From Ardenticatenaceae bacterium (lineage in GTDB: Bacteria; Chloroflexota; Anaerolineae; Promineifilales; Promineifilaceae): 64,000 nucleotides of DNA. The translations under genes were made by a program, and so were the position numbers. Below the pieces are notes generated by a model that was not told the DNA's origin, searched no databases, and worked only from the letters and a program-made list of their open reading frames with translations. Position 1 is the stretch's first letter, and every line of letters begins with the position of its first letter. Below, piece by piece: positions 22,459-31,932 of the stretch. Where the stretch lies: positions 62,001 to 126,000 of the forward strand of contig JACKBU010000001.1 of NCBI GenBank assembly GCA_020634395.1, given 5' to 3'.

Positions 22459-25400
22459 CGCCCGGCTCCGTGGGATTGCTCTCCGGGTCGCGCAGGCTGA
22501 GCGCGTTCAACACATCCTGTCCTTCCACCAGTTCACCGAAGATTGTATAGCCGTTATTCAGCCAGGGCGCCGGTGCAAAAGTGATGAAAAACTGGCTGCC
22601 ATTGGTATCCGGCCCGGCGTTGGCCATGGCCAGCAGCCCTGCCCTGTCAAACGTCACGTCCTCGGACGTTTCATTGGCAAACTGGTAGCCCGGCCCGCCC
22701 ATGCCGGAGCCGGTCGGATCGCCGCCCTGCGCCATGAATCCATCCAGAACACGGTGAAAGGTTGTGCCATCGTAAAAGCCCTGGTTGGCCAGGAATACAA
22801 AATTATTAACCGCGAGGGGGGCCACGTCGGGGAACAGACGCAGACGCATCTGGCCCTTGGCGGTCGTGATAATGGCTTCGTAGCTGCCGTTCGGATCGAT
22901 GACCATGGGCGGCGGGCTGTCGTAGTAACTGTTGCGGGCGGCCGGGGCGATTTGGGCCAACGGCCGTTCCCCTGCCTGCGGTACTGGCACAGCCGCCTCC
23001 GGCGTCGCTTCCGGCGTGGGAACCGGCTCGCCGGTCAATTCGGCCAGTAACGCCTGTACCTGCCCTGTCGATTCGGCCGGCGCGGTCTGCAGCGCCTTCT
23101 GCGCTTCCACCACGGCCTGATCCAGGTTATTGGCATCCCGATTCAACGTCGCCAGCACATAATCGACCTGCCAGGGCGGCACGGCACTGTTGGTATTCAG
23201 CGTGCGCACCTCTTCATAAGCGTCAATTGCCTCGGCATAATTGCCCAAATCCTGGCTTAGCTGGCCAGCACGCAACCATGCTTGCAAGTTATTGGGGCTG
23301 ATCTTCAACCCGGCTTTAATGTCCGCCAGCGCCTTTTCGTAATACGCCGTTTTTTCCGCCTCAGGAAGCGAAGCAGCGCAGGCCACCAACGTATCCGAGC
23401 GGCCAAAATAATTGGCCTCGTAATAGGGATCGATGGAGACAGCATCATCATAAATTGCCAGCGCTTTGTCGCAGTCGTTTTCCAGCGAAAACGCCAGCCG
23501 GGCATACTCATTGCGAATGACCGAATTTTGCGGGCTGAGCGAGAGCGCTTCCTGGTAATACGTCTCCGCATTGGTCAGGTGCTGCGCCCGTTCGGCCTCG
23601 TCCTGGCTTAACTCTGTCCAGCGGGTATTCAAGCGGGCCAAGTTAGCCGTGTGATCGGTGTTGAGCGGGTTAATATCCTGGGCGCGGCGCAACTGCTGCG
23701 AAGCCTCGTTCAAAAGCGCCTCTTTCTCAGCCGGATCTTCGGTCAGCGTGGAACGCTCCAGGAAAGCCCGGCCCAAGAACAGGTAATAAAAATCCTCACG
23801 CGGGGCCATGTCAATTGCCTTTTCATAAATGGCGATGGCCGTGTCCCAGCCCTGCACATCCTGCTGCTGCGCCGCCTGCTGGTCAAACGGCTTGCCCCGT
23901 TTGTAGACCATGTCGGCCTGGATAATGCGCATATTGGTGGCGCTGATCATATACAGCCCCACCAGGACCAGAACGGCCAGGCTGGCATAACCGGCGGTCG
24001 TGCCGGCGGAGCGGATTTGCGCCATGCGGTGGCTGGCCAGGGCAAAGGCCGAAAGCAAAAGGAGGATGATCACAAAGGCGTACACAAATGTCAGGAACGA
24101 TGAGGATTGGCTGGCTTCGCGCACGCGGAAGGCCAGCAGTTTTTCGATTGTGTCTAGCTGCTCGGTAGGGCGCACGAACAGGCTGGCTTGCAGCAGGGCA
24201 GCCTGAGCGTAGGTAAAGATAAGCGCCACGCTGAAAGAGATGGCGGCGATCACACTGACGGGCACGACGGAGGTGCGCCAACCGCTGTACCAGACCAGCC
24301 ACAAAAGCGCAGCGCCGATAACGGCCGTTGCCAATCCCCACCCCACACTGCCAGCCACCAAAACGGGCAGAGCAAACAGCAAGCCGGTTAAAGCCACCAG
24401 ACCGGCCATTAAACGCGCCCGGCTCAGGTTAAACAGCAGCCGCACGGCGGCCCACAGGCACAGCGCTGCCCACAGCAGCAGCGCCATGCGGCCCAAATAC
24501 CAGTTGGCACCGGCGTCCGGCGGCGGCGGAACCAAAAAGCGCCAGCCCAGGCTTACAAGGCCCACGCCGATAAAGGCCGCCCCCACCAGCCGGGAACGGC
24601 CGTTGGGCAGCGGCGGCTCATCTTCCGGAAACTCCAGCTCGCCCGACTTCACCATCTCGGCCACAACCAGCACAGTTCCCAAAGCCCAGGTCAATACCAG
24701 CATCACAAACGCATAAGGCGAATCGGCAAAATTGTTGCCCGGATCCTGGAAAAACGACTGCTGGAAAATCTCGGAAACCGGCAAATCAGACGTGTCCTGG
24801 TAGGTAACGCCCGGTACGGGAGTGAAGGTCGTAAATTCAAATCCCAAGATGCCAATCATCAGCGTCAGCATGAGCGCAGATAGCAAGACTGGCCCCCAGA
24901 GGCCGTTACCTTCGGGGCGGACGGGCGCGCGTCGTTTGCGACCGCGGCCTGTAACCGGCGCGGGGGCAGCGGCAGCAACCTCCTGCCAGCGCGGCAGAAT
25001 GTAGCCCACGACCAGCATCAAGCCGACGTAGGTGAAGAAATGCAGCCGCGTGGCAGCAATGGCGATACCAAAGTGGACTTCCACGTAATGGGCTAACACG
25101 GCCGCCAGCAGTCCGGCCAGCAGCAGCCGATCCGGCGAAAATGGGTCGGTTTTCTCCTCTGGGACAGGGGAGAAGAAGGCATAATACACCAGATACACCA
25201 CCAACCCGGCAATACTGCCGAAGGGGAATGCTACCCCCAACCAGGAGGGCGCCTGCCAGATAGAAAACAAAATGGCAGAAAGCGCGCCCATGCCCACCCA
25301 CAGGCCAATCAACAGGTTACGCTCAAACTTGGTACGCAGCACACCCAACCAGCGGAAGCCAAAATAGAACACACTCAGGTAAATAATTTGCCAGATGGCA

Positions 25401-26899
25401 AAGCCCAACAGGCCGGTGATGACCAGAGCGTCGAAGGTTTCGTTGTGCGAGCGATCGGGGGAAGCGTTGCGAGATTCCAGGGTAGCCAGCTCCGGTGGAT
25501 AGAAACGATTGTAGGCCACGTACATCGATTCGGGGCCGTAACCGATTAACGGCCGTAAAAAGTTCCACGTATCCGAGCCGCCATTCGGAAAGTTCAACGG
25601 CTCGTGGGGCGTGATCAGCTTCAACGCCCCTTCCCAAATCAGAGTACGCACGCGGCCGGTACCATCGTCGGCCTGCAAGAGCTGGCCCAATCGGCCGACA
25701 CGGGGCAGTTCGCGCCACGAATCCAGGGTATCTAGAACGTTACCCGCTACGGGCGTCTCGGCCAGAGGAGCCGAGACATCGGCGGGGACGTTGAAAAGCA
25801 CCACCCAGGCAGACACCGACACAGCCATGACAATCCAGCTCAGCCACAGCCAGCGCCAGCCGCGCCGCGCGGCCACCATGATAAAAATCACCAGTACGGG
25901 CACGGCCAGGGCAATAAGAAAGGCCACAAACGAGGTCATGCCGCCGGTGAGAGACGCAAAGCGTCCGGTACGGGCGACGGCGCCCACCAGCAGCGAGGCC
26001 ACCAGGTAAGCCACGGCCGCGCCGCCCAAAACCAACGCCACCGCCTTCACAGCCTCCATTGCTCGAAAACGGCCGCGATCTTCCACGGCATTACGCAAAG
26101 CGACCAACAAAATCAGCACAAAAGCAAACAAGCCCACGCCCAACCCAAGCCAGGGGCCACGGCTGCCAGACCAGATAATGGTAAAGAGCTGCAAAAACAG
26201 GATGAAAATGTAAATCGAGGCGCGAATGACATCGGCCGAGGAAAGCTCTTCGTCGTTGAGGATGCTGTTGAAGGCCGAGATGATGCGTGACAGGGTCAGG
26301 GGGAAGATCATGATGAGGTATGCACCGATGAAGATGGCATTTCCCATATGGCCGGCCACACGCTCGACCACGCTGCCAGCCCAGGGCAGAGGATCATAAT
26401 CAAAGTGCTGCAAAAAACCGTAAAAGGCTACGGGAATGCTGGTGATGATGGCAAACGTGACGAGACGGTTGACCTGTTCGCGGGTGCGCATGATGGTGGC
26501 GATGAGCGCAAACACGACGATGTAGGAGTAAGTGGTATAGGTTCCTTGCAGCCGCTGGTAAGAACCGGCCAGGCTGACGCTGGGCGAGACGGAAAAGATG
26601 GTGGAGATGAGGTAAGAAATCACGAGCAAGAAGATGGGTAAGACAAAGGGGATGCGCCACACGGCCGTTTCCCCTCTCGGCTGCACCCACGACTTTACCT
26701 GCTGCCAGTCCCGCCGGTCGATAAAGCGCACCAGCCAGGCGACAGACATCAGTACCGCAATCGAACGCAGCAGCGTTAGCTTATCCGGCTCAAACACCCG
26801 ATCCGAGTGAATGTTAAAAAAGAGCGGTACCACAATAATTGCGGCAATCCAACCGGCCTCAATGAGGCCCTCACACCATTGAGAAAGCTTTGAATTCAT
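22418..26899 (-). CDS. Giant membrane protein: O-antigen-ligase-like + TPR + cyclophilin peptidyl-prolyl isomerase
   Basis: A 1493-residue protein with three parts. The N-terminal ~900 residues are mostly transmembrane helices and include an O-antigen-ligase/Wzy region with WSGSRGPWLGLGVGL and SHNETFDALVITGLLGF. Residues ~980-1290 form tetratricopeptide-like helical repeats (IYEKAIDMAPREDFYYLFLG). The last ~155 residues are a full cyclophilin domain (FHRVLDGFMAQGGDPTG, NAGPDTNGSQFFITF). ATG 26899 is preferred; the GTG at 26908 adds three residues. Such a ligase-isomerase fusion is unusual and is discussed in the findings. It may join glycan attachment to folding of exported proteins, but this is inference. 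Confidence 0.85.
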   Translation of the reverse strand: MNSKLSQWCEGLIEAGWIAAIIVVPLFFNIHSDRVFEPDKLTLLRSIAVLMSVAWLVRFIDRRDWQQVKSWVQPRGETAVWRIPFVLPIFLLVISYLISTIFSVSPSVSLAGSYQRLQGTYTTYSYIVVFALIATIMRTREQVNRLVTFAIITSIPVAFYGFLQHFDYDPLPWAGSVVERVAGHMGNAIFIGAYLIMIFPLTLSRIISAFNSILNDEELSSADVIRASIYIFILFLQLFTIIWSGSRGPWLGLGVGLFAFVLILLVALRNAVEDRGRFRAMEAVKAVALVLGGAAVAYLVASLLVGAVARTGRFASLTGGMTSFVAFLIALAVPVLVIFIMVAARRGWRWLWLSWIVMAVSVSAWVVLFNVPADVSAPLAETPVAGNVLDTLDSWRELPRVGRLGQLLQADDGTGRVRTLIWEGALKLITPHEPLNFPNGGSDTWNFLRPLIGYGPESMYVAYNRFYPPELATLESRNASPDRSHNETFDALVITGLLGFAIWQIIYLSVFYFGFRWLGVLRTKFERNLLIGLWVGMGALSAILFSIWQAPSWLGVAFPFGSIAGLVVYLVYYAFFSPVPEEKTDPFSPDRLLLAGLLAAVLAHYVEVHFGIAIAATRLHFFTYVGLMLVVGYILPRWQEVAAAAPAPVTGRGRKRRAPVRPEGNGLWGPVLLSALMLTLMIGILGFEFTTFTPVPGVTYQDTSDLPVSEIFQQSFFQDPGNNFADSPYAFVMLVLTWALGTVLVVAEMVKSGELEFPEDEPPLPNGRSRLVGAAFIGVGLVSLGWRFLVPPPPDAGANWYLGRMALLLWAALCLWAAVRLLFNLSRARLMAGLVALTGLLFALPVLVAGSVGWGLATAVIGAALLWLVWYSGWRTSVVPVSVIAAISFSVALIFTYAQAALLQASLFVRPTEQLDTIEKLLAFRVREASQSSSFLTFVYAFVIILLLLSAFALASHRMAQIRSAGTTAGYASLAVLVLVGLYMISATNMRIIQADMVYKRGKPFDQQAAQQQDVQGWDTAIAIYEKAIDMAPREDFYYLFLGRAFLERSTLTEDPAEKEALLNEASQQLRRAQDINPLNTDHTANLARLNTRWTELSQDEAERAQHLTNAETYYQEALSLSPQNSVIRNEYARLAFSLENDCDKALAIYDDAVSIDPYYEANYFGRSDTLVACAASLPEAEKTAYYEKALADIKAGLKISPNNLQAWLRAGQLSQDLGNYAEAIDAYEEVRTLNTNSAVPPWQVDYVLATLNRDANNLDQAVVEAQKALQTAPAESTGQVQALLAELTGEPVPTPEATPEAAVPVPQAGERPLAQIAPAARNSYYDSPPPMVIDPNGSYEAIITTAKGQMRLRLFPDVAPLAVNNFVFLANQGFYDGTTFHRVLDGFMAQGGDPTGSGMGGPGYQFANETSEDVTFDRAGLLAMANAGPDTNGSQFFITFAPAPWLNNGYTIFGELVEGQDVLNALSLRDPESNPTEPGDVIERIDIVEGTG

Positions 26900-27013
26900 A
26901 CTTACCACGAGTCCTTCAGACGGTGTCCCATCGTGATGTCTTATCGGGGGAGAATGTTATCCTATCGGCTATGGGGGGGCAAACAAGGACGGGCGGGGTG
27001 AGGCGCTTTCTAA

Positions 27014-28117
27014 CTAATTCCCGCCGGAGAGCAGTTGGCGATACACAGCTTCGACGCGCGCCACCATTTTCGGGGTGGTGAATTCGGCCAGGAGGCGGGC
27101 ACGGCCGTTTTGGCCCATCTGGCGGCGCAGGTCGGGGTGCTGGAGGAGGTGGGAAACGGCCGTCGCCAGCGCCCCCTCATCTTGCGGCGGAACCACCAGG
27201 CCGGTCTGGCCATCCTGCACCACAAACGACGTGCCCGTGCCAACTTCCGTGGTCACGCAAGGCAGACCGGAAGCCATCGCCTCCAGCAGCACCAGCCCAA
27301 ACGCTTCGGCGCGCACGTTGGAGGGCAGCACAAACACGTCAGCGGCCGCGTACAGCCGTGGCAAATCCACATCGCCGATGTCACCCAAAAACGTAACCCG
27401 CTCGCCCAGGTCCAGTTCGGCCGCCAGCGCCTCCCAGGCCGGCCGCATCGGGCCGTCGCCGGCGATCAGCAGGCGGGCAGCTATGTCTGGCATGGCGCGG
27501 ATAAGCGTGTCTACACCCTTATAGTAGCGGTGGCGCCCAACAAACAGCAGCGTCGGCAAGTCCGATGGCGGTAACGTCAGCGGCGCAACCTGCAAAAAGG
27601 GCTGCGGGTCAATACCCAGCGGCACGATGGTGCAGTGGTCGGCCAGCGGGCGGAGATAGGGGGAACTGTCGATATAGTTGGGGCTGCTGGCCAGAATGCG
27701 GCTGGCGCGGCGCAAAATGCGGCGCAGCAGCGGGTCATACAAACGCAGGATGGCTTGTTGTTTGACCACGTCGCTCTGGTAGGAAATGAGAAACGGCCGT
27801 TTTCCTCCCACCAGCCACTGGCTCAGTTCGCCTAGCGGATAGGGAAACTGCAAATGCACAATGTCGGCATCCAGGCGGCGCAGCAGGCGCGGCAGCGTCA
27901 GGCTAATCGGTGTAGAGGCGATCGTTGCCAGGCGCGCCGCCCGCACAACACGCACGCCGTTTAGCAGCACGTCCGGCTTCTCGCCGCCGGGGTTTGTTAC
28001 CAGGACCGTGACCTGGTGGCCGGCCGCGGCCTGCGCTTCGGCCAGGGTTTTAATGTGGTTTTCGATGCCGCCCCGAATGGGGGAGTAGTCTTTGTAGACG
28101 TGGAGAATTTTCATCAT
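27014..28117 (-). CDS. Glycosyltransferase family 4 protein
   Basis: A 367-residue GT-B enzyme: N-terminal domain starting MMKILHVYKDYSPIRGGIENH, and the GT4 C-terminal motif EAFGLVLLEAMASGLPCVTT, with donor-binding LFVGRHRYYKGVDTLI. The EX7E pattern is intact (EAFGLVLLE). ATG 28117 is chosen because the conserved fold begins there; the GTG at 28147 adds ten residues without homology. Donor and acceptor sugars are unknown. It is divergent from the flippase gene, with the shared promoter in the 107-bp gap. Confidence 0.93.
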   Translation of the reverse strand: MMKILHVYKDYSPIRGGIENHIKTLAEAQAAAGHQVTVLVTNPGGEKPDVLLNGVRVVRAARLATIASTPISLTLPRLLRRLDADIVHLQFPYPLGELSQWLVGGKRPFLISYQSDVVKQQAILRLYDPLLRRILRRASRILASSPNYIDSSPYLRPLADHCTIVPLGIDPQPFLQVAPLTLPPSDLPTLLFVGRHRYYKGVDTLIRAMPDIAARLLIAGDGPMRPAWEALAAELDLGERVTFLGDIGDVDLPRLYAAADVFVLPSNVRAEAFGLVLLEAMASGLPCVTTEVGTGTSFVVQDGQTGLVVPPQDEGALATAVSHLLQHPDLRRQMGQNGRARLLAEFTTPKMVARVEAVYRQLLSGGN

Positions 28118-28223
28118 AATCAATTTTTGCCGGTGAAGGGCCGTCACCCCATTCTAGCATTTCGAGAGGGCTTATGGTAGCATCCGCCCACCATGCAAGA
28201 TGGCAAATTAAGCGACCAGCCGG

Positions 28224-29747
28224 ATGACGCCTGCCATGTCAGATGAACCTCAAACAGACGACATTGCCAACCAGACAGTTCGCGGGTCAATTTACAGCCT
28301 GATTGCCTCCGTAATTACCCTGTCACTTGGCTTTGTTCGCTTCATCCTCCTGCTAAAACTTCTGCTGCCAGATGATTTTGGCGTGGTAACTCAGGCCTTG
28401 TTTTTTGTGACTTTAGCCAGTCTGCTCCGTTTGCCGGGGCTAGATCTGGCTTATATTCAACGCCCCGATACCGACGAAGCCGATACACGTGCATTTTTTT
28501 CCCTGCGGATGGTTCTGATGGTTGCCAGCTTATTATTGATGGCAGCTTTGACGACCACAGTTATTGGTCCAGCCTATCCGGGCATGCCTGATCTGGCAAT
28601 CATTCTTCTGGCCCTGCTGGCTGTAGATACGGTGAAGACGTTTAACAGCGTACAGGAAGCCATTCTCCGGCGCGATCTTGTCTTTCGCGCCGTTTCTGGC
28701 GCTGATATTCTTAGCGCCGTGACGTCGACCATCGTGGCGCCTTACATGGCCTGGCAAGGTTATGGCGCCTGGAGCCTGGTGGGCGAACAACTGAGCGGGC
28801 AGCTGGCGCGCACGGTGGCCTTTTGGGGACTGTTTTCACGGCCGTGGTGGCCGCGGCTGGGCTGGAAAAAAGAAGCAATTGACTGGTACTGGCGTTTCAG
28901 CATAAAACTGTGGAACAACGCTGTTCTGACTTTTTTGCTGGACAGGTTTGACGATTTTTGGATTGGACGGAACCTGGGACAACGTGACCTGGGATATTAT
29001 TCGCGTGCGTATGAATTTGCTAACTACCCGCGGCGGGTCATTGCCAATCCCATCCTGCTGGTTTTTTATTCCACTTTTGCGCGGCTGCAGGCTGATCGCC
29101 TGCGACTTTCGCGGGCTTTTTTTCGCGCCACCAGCCTCATGGTTCGCTCCAGCTTCTACTTTTCGCTTTTGTTTGTGCTGCCCAGCCCGGAATATGTAGC
29201 TTTGCTGGGAGACAAGTGGCTGCCGATGCTGCGAACGTTCCAACTCATGATCATCTATACGCTGCTTGATCCCTTGTCGTTGGGGGCCAGCAATTTACTC
29301 ATCGCTCTGGGATATCCGGGCCATATCGTGCGCACCAGAGTGATCCAGGTTGTTTTTTTTGTGCCGGCCGTTATCTTGTTGGGAAGCTGGCAAGGCATAG
29401 AAGGTGTGGCGCTGGCAGCCGATTTTATGGTGATGATTGGTGTAGTCATTTTGTTCTGGCTGTCTCACCGGTATGTCGATTATTCTGCCCGCCGGTTGTG
29501 GTTCTGGCCGGTAGTGGCGCTGGGAGCGACAACGGCCGTTGTACTGCTGCTGGGCACTCTGCCGGCTTGGCAAACTTTTAACATTTGGGTGAAAATCCTG
29601 GCGAAACTGCTGCTCATCACCCTTTGCTATGGCGGTATTCTGTGGCTGGTAGAACGCGAGCAAATTCGCACCGGCTGGAACACCATCTGGACTGTTGCCC
29701 AGCCTATGGTGGCTGCCTGGCAAAAGCGCACAAAGTCTAATCTTTGA
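28224..29747 (+). CDS. Polysaccharide flippase (MATE/Wzx-like, oligosaccharide export)
   Basis: A 507-residue protein with 12 or more predicted transmembrane helices, beginning with TVRGSIYSLIASVITLSLGF, and the family's RLPGLDLAYIQRPD loop and SRAYEFANYPRRVIANP segment. This is the PST/Wzx family that flips lipid-linked glycan repeats. ATG 28224 is used; a second ATG at 28236 is possible. It is the first gene of a plus-strand polysaccharide unit running to 37276. Confidence 0.92.
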   Translation: MTPAMSDEPQTDDIANQTVRGSIYSLIASVITLSLGFVRFILLLKLLLPDDFGVVTQALFFVTLASLLRLPGLDLAYIQRPDTDEADTRAFFSLRMVLMVASLLLMAALTTTVIGPAYPGMPDLAIILLALLAVDTVKTFNSVQEAILRRDLVFRAVSGADILSAVTSTIVAPYMAWQGYGAWSLVGEQLSGQLARTVAFWGLFSRPWWPRLGWKKEAIDWYWRFSIKLWNNAVLTFLLDRFDDFWIGRNLGQRDLGYYSRAYEFANYPRRVIANPILLVFYSTFARLQADRLRLSRAFFRATSLMVRSSFYFSLLFVLPSPEYVALLGDKWLPMLRTFQLMIIYTLLDPLSLGASNLLIALGYPGHIVRTRVIQVVFFVPAVILLGSWQGIEGVALAADFMVMIGVVILFWLSHRYVDYSARRLWFWPVVALGATTAVVLLLGTLPAWQTFNIWVKILAKLLLITLCYGGILWLVEREQIRTGWNTIWTVAQPMVAAWQKRTKSNL

Positions 29748-29791
29748 TTTCGTGTTCTGCCGTGGTTGACTGAAAGGTTGGATGCGTTTAT

Positions 29792-30952
29792 ATGAAGGTT
29801 GCTTACACATCGCGACGGCCGTTTGCCGATGGACCCGTCACATCTCCTATCCCGGAAAATGATCCGGTGAACATCGCTTACGTGCTGCAAGGCGATTATT
29901 TCAGCTTTTTTACGCTGGATAAGCTCTCTGCTGAGGGACTGCAAAAGAGACTGGCTCCTTATGATCTGGTTTTTGTGCCGCTGGATTTGCGCGCGTTGGA
30001 GTCTGTACAGAGGATTGCCCAGGCGTGTAACGGCCGTTATGCCACCTACAGCGAAGGCAACATCGCCGATTACCAGATGTTGTCACCCACTGACCAGATT
30101 GTCTTTTTGAGCCTCATCAACCGGGCCGCCATCAACTTCTTATATTGGGAAAAATACGTCCCCTTCTACCAGGCGCTGACCAACCGGCCGGTAGTTTATT
30201 TGCCTTACCCATTCCTTTACGAAGAGGCCGGCAGCTTTAGACTGCCCCGTATCGAGAGAGCACGTCAGGTCACCCTGCCCAGCGGCCTGGCCGGATCGAC
30301 GCGAAACGGTCTGGCGTCGCTGGCCGTGGCCAAGATTTTGCTGGAAATGGGACTGATTGAACGTGTCAACTGCTGGTTAACGGCCGTTACCTTCGCCGAA
30401 GACGTTCAGGCCGTGCAGCACTTCGTCCTCGGCACACCATTCTCGCCGCCCAAAGTACGCTGGAACTGGCGGCAGTGGCTGCTCAAATCCGGCCTGGATT
30501 ATCGTAAGTTGTTAGCCCTCAAAAAAAACCGCTCTCAGGGCCAACAAAGTTCCTTACCCCCAAAAATTGTGGACGGATTGGGCCTTTACCGCCGGCAAAC
30601 CTGGCACCACTACTTGCCGGAAGCTGCCAAAACGATGGCCATCATCGACATGAACAATCGCGAAACGGTAGGGCGCAACGCCCTGGACGCAGCCGTCCTG
30701 GGAATTCCCTGCGTTTCAACTGATCGTTCCGATATGCAGCCTCGTTTGTTTCCGGCAACGACCCTGGCAGACAGTTGGGATATTGATGGTGCGGTAGCCC
30801 TCTGCCATAAACTGTTACAGGACGATGATTTCTACGAAGACGTCATCGCATATGCCGCTCAGGCGTTAACGGGGTTCGGCAGAGAGGGGTTTTTGCAGCG
30901 CTGGCAAGAAGTAGTTGCTGGCTACTGGCCCGGCAGGCCGCAGGAGAGTTAG
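29792..30952 (+). CDS. Glycosyltransferase-like protein of unknown specificity
   Basis: A 386-residue protein that I cannot place in a named family. The C-terminal part (MNNRETVGRNALDAAVLGIPCVSTDR, residues ~285-312) looks like the donor-side helix of a GT-B glycosyltransferase, but the usual EX7E motif is not clear. Its position between the flippase and a methyltransferase in the polysaccharide island supports a glycan role. The stop codon is one base from the GTG of the next gene. Confidence 0.6.
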   Translation: MKVAYTSRRPFADGPVTSPIPENDPVNIAYVLQGDYFSFFTLDKLSAEGLQKRLAPYDLVFVPLDLRALESVQRIAQACNGRYATYSEGNIADYQMLSPTDQIVFLSLINRAAINFLYWEKYVPFYQALTNRPVVYLPYPFLYEEAGSFRLPRIERARQVTLPSGLAGSTRNGLASLAVAKILLEMGLIERVNCWLTAVTFAEDVQAVQHFVLGTPFSPPKVRWNWRQWLLKSGLDYRKLLALKKNRSQGQQSSLPPKIVDGLGLYRRQTWHHYLPEAAKTMAIIDMNNRETVGRNALDAAVLGIPCVSTDRSDMQPRLFPATTLADSWDIDGAVALCHKLLQDDDFYEDVIAYAAQALTGFGREGFLQRWQEVVAGYWPGRPQES

Positions 30953-30953
30953 T

Positions 30954-31913
30954 GTGGAGCAGGTAAATTGCGATTTGTGCGGCGGAAAAGAAACCCGTCC
31001 CGTTTATACCGTGGTGGACAACAACTACGGCACACCTGGCAGTTTTTCTTTGGTGACCTGCACGGCTTGCGGATTGGTATACCAGAATCCCCGGCCTACG
31101 GCCGTCGAAATCAGCGCTTACTATCCCACCGCAGAATACCATCCTTTTCGCGCTCTCCAGGAACAAAAGCCGCCGGAGCCGCAGGAACTCCACTGGAAAC
31201 GGGCCAAACGCCTGACAGCTCTACAAGGTCCGGTCAGCGTATTGGACGTGGGCTGTGGCAGCGGCCTGTTCCTGGCGGCTATGCGCTCGCTGGGCTGGAA
31301 AGTTTGCGGCGTGGAGCCTAATCCGGACGTGGTGCAGTACGTGCGGCAGGTGCTGCAAATTGAAGCGTACGAAGGCGATATTTTTACTGTGCCAGAAGAG
31401 GAACGGGTAAATTTAATAACGTTTTGGGACGTCTTAGAACATACGCATTCACCGACGGCCGTTCTCCGCCGCGCCCACCAGCTCCTGCAGCCGGAAGGCT
31501 ATCTGGCCCTCAATGTGCCTAATTGGGCCAGCATAGAACGACACCTCTTTAAGGAGCGATGGATCGCTCTCGATGCACCGCGCCATCTTTACCACTTCAC
31601 GCCACAGACGCTCTCGGCCATGCTGCGAGCGTGCGGCTTTCAGCCTTTGGTCGTGCAGCCGCAAGCTCCTGTTCTAAGTCTGGCCAGCAACATGCTGCGT
31701 TGGATCGGCGACACGTTTTTACGGCAGGGACAAAGTAAACAGGCAGTTCTGGCCACGGCTCCAACGCCCACTGCGCCGCCAGCCCCAAGCCCGGCGAAAC
31801 AACGCCTCATCCGGTTGGTCCACCTGGCGATGCGCCCGCCAAACTTCCTTTTCAACACCCTCAATCGGGGCAGCGCGATTACAGTCATTGCTCAAAAAGA
31901 TAACATCGTTTAA
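30954..31913 (+). CDS. SAM-dependent methyltransferase with N-terminal zinc ribbon
   Basis: A 319-residue protein. The N-terminus has CDLCGG and CTACGLVYQNPRP, a C4 zinc-ribbon typical of one class of sugar methyltransferases, followed by the SAM motif VLDVGCGSGLFLAAM, LITFWDVLEHTHSP, and an RHLYHFTPQTLSAML region. GTG 30954 is chosen because GGAGAG lies just upstream and it starts one base after the preceding stop; an upstream frame from 30915 is extra. Likely modifies a sugar or nucleotide-sugar in the surface glycan. Confidence 0.88.
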   Translation: MEQVNCDLCGGKETRPVYTVVDNNYGTPGSFSLVTCTACGLVYQNPRPTAVEISAYYPTAEYHPFRALQEQKPPEPQELHWKRAKRLTALQGPVSVLDVGCGSGLFLAAMRSLGWKVCGVEPNPDVVQYVRQVLQIEAYEGDIFTVPEEERVNLITFWDVLEHTHSPTAVLRRAHQLLQPEGYLALNVPNWASIERHLFKERWIALDAPRHLYHFTPQTLSAMLRACGFQPLVVQPQAPVLSLASNMLRWIGDTFLRQGQSKQAVLATAPTPTAPPAPSPAKQRLIRLVHLAMRPPNFLFNTLNRGSAITVIAQKDNIV

Positions 31914-31932
31914 ATTAGCCACGAGAGTATTT

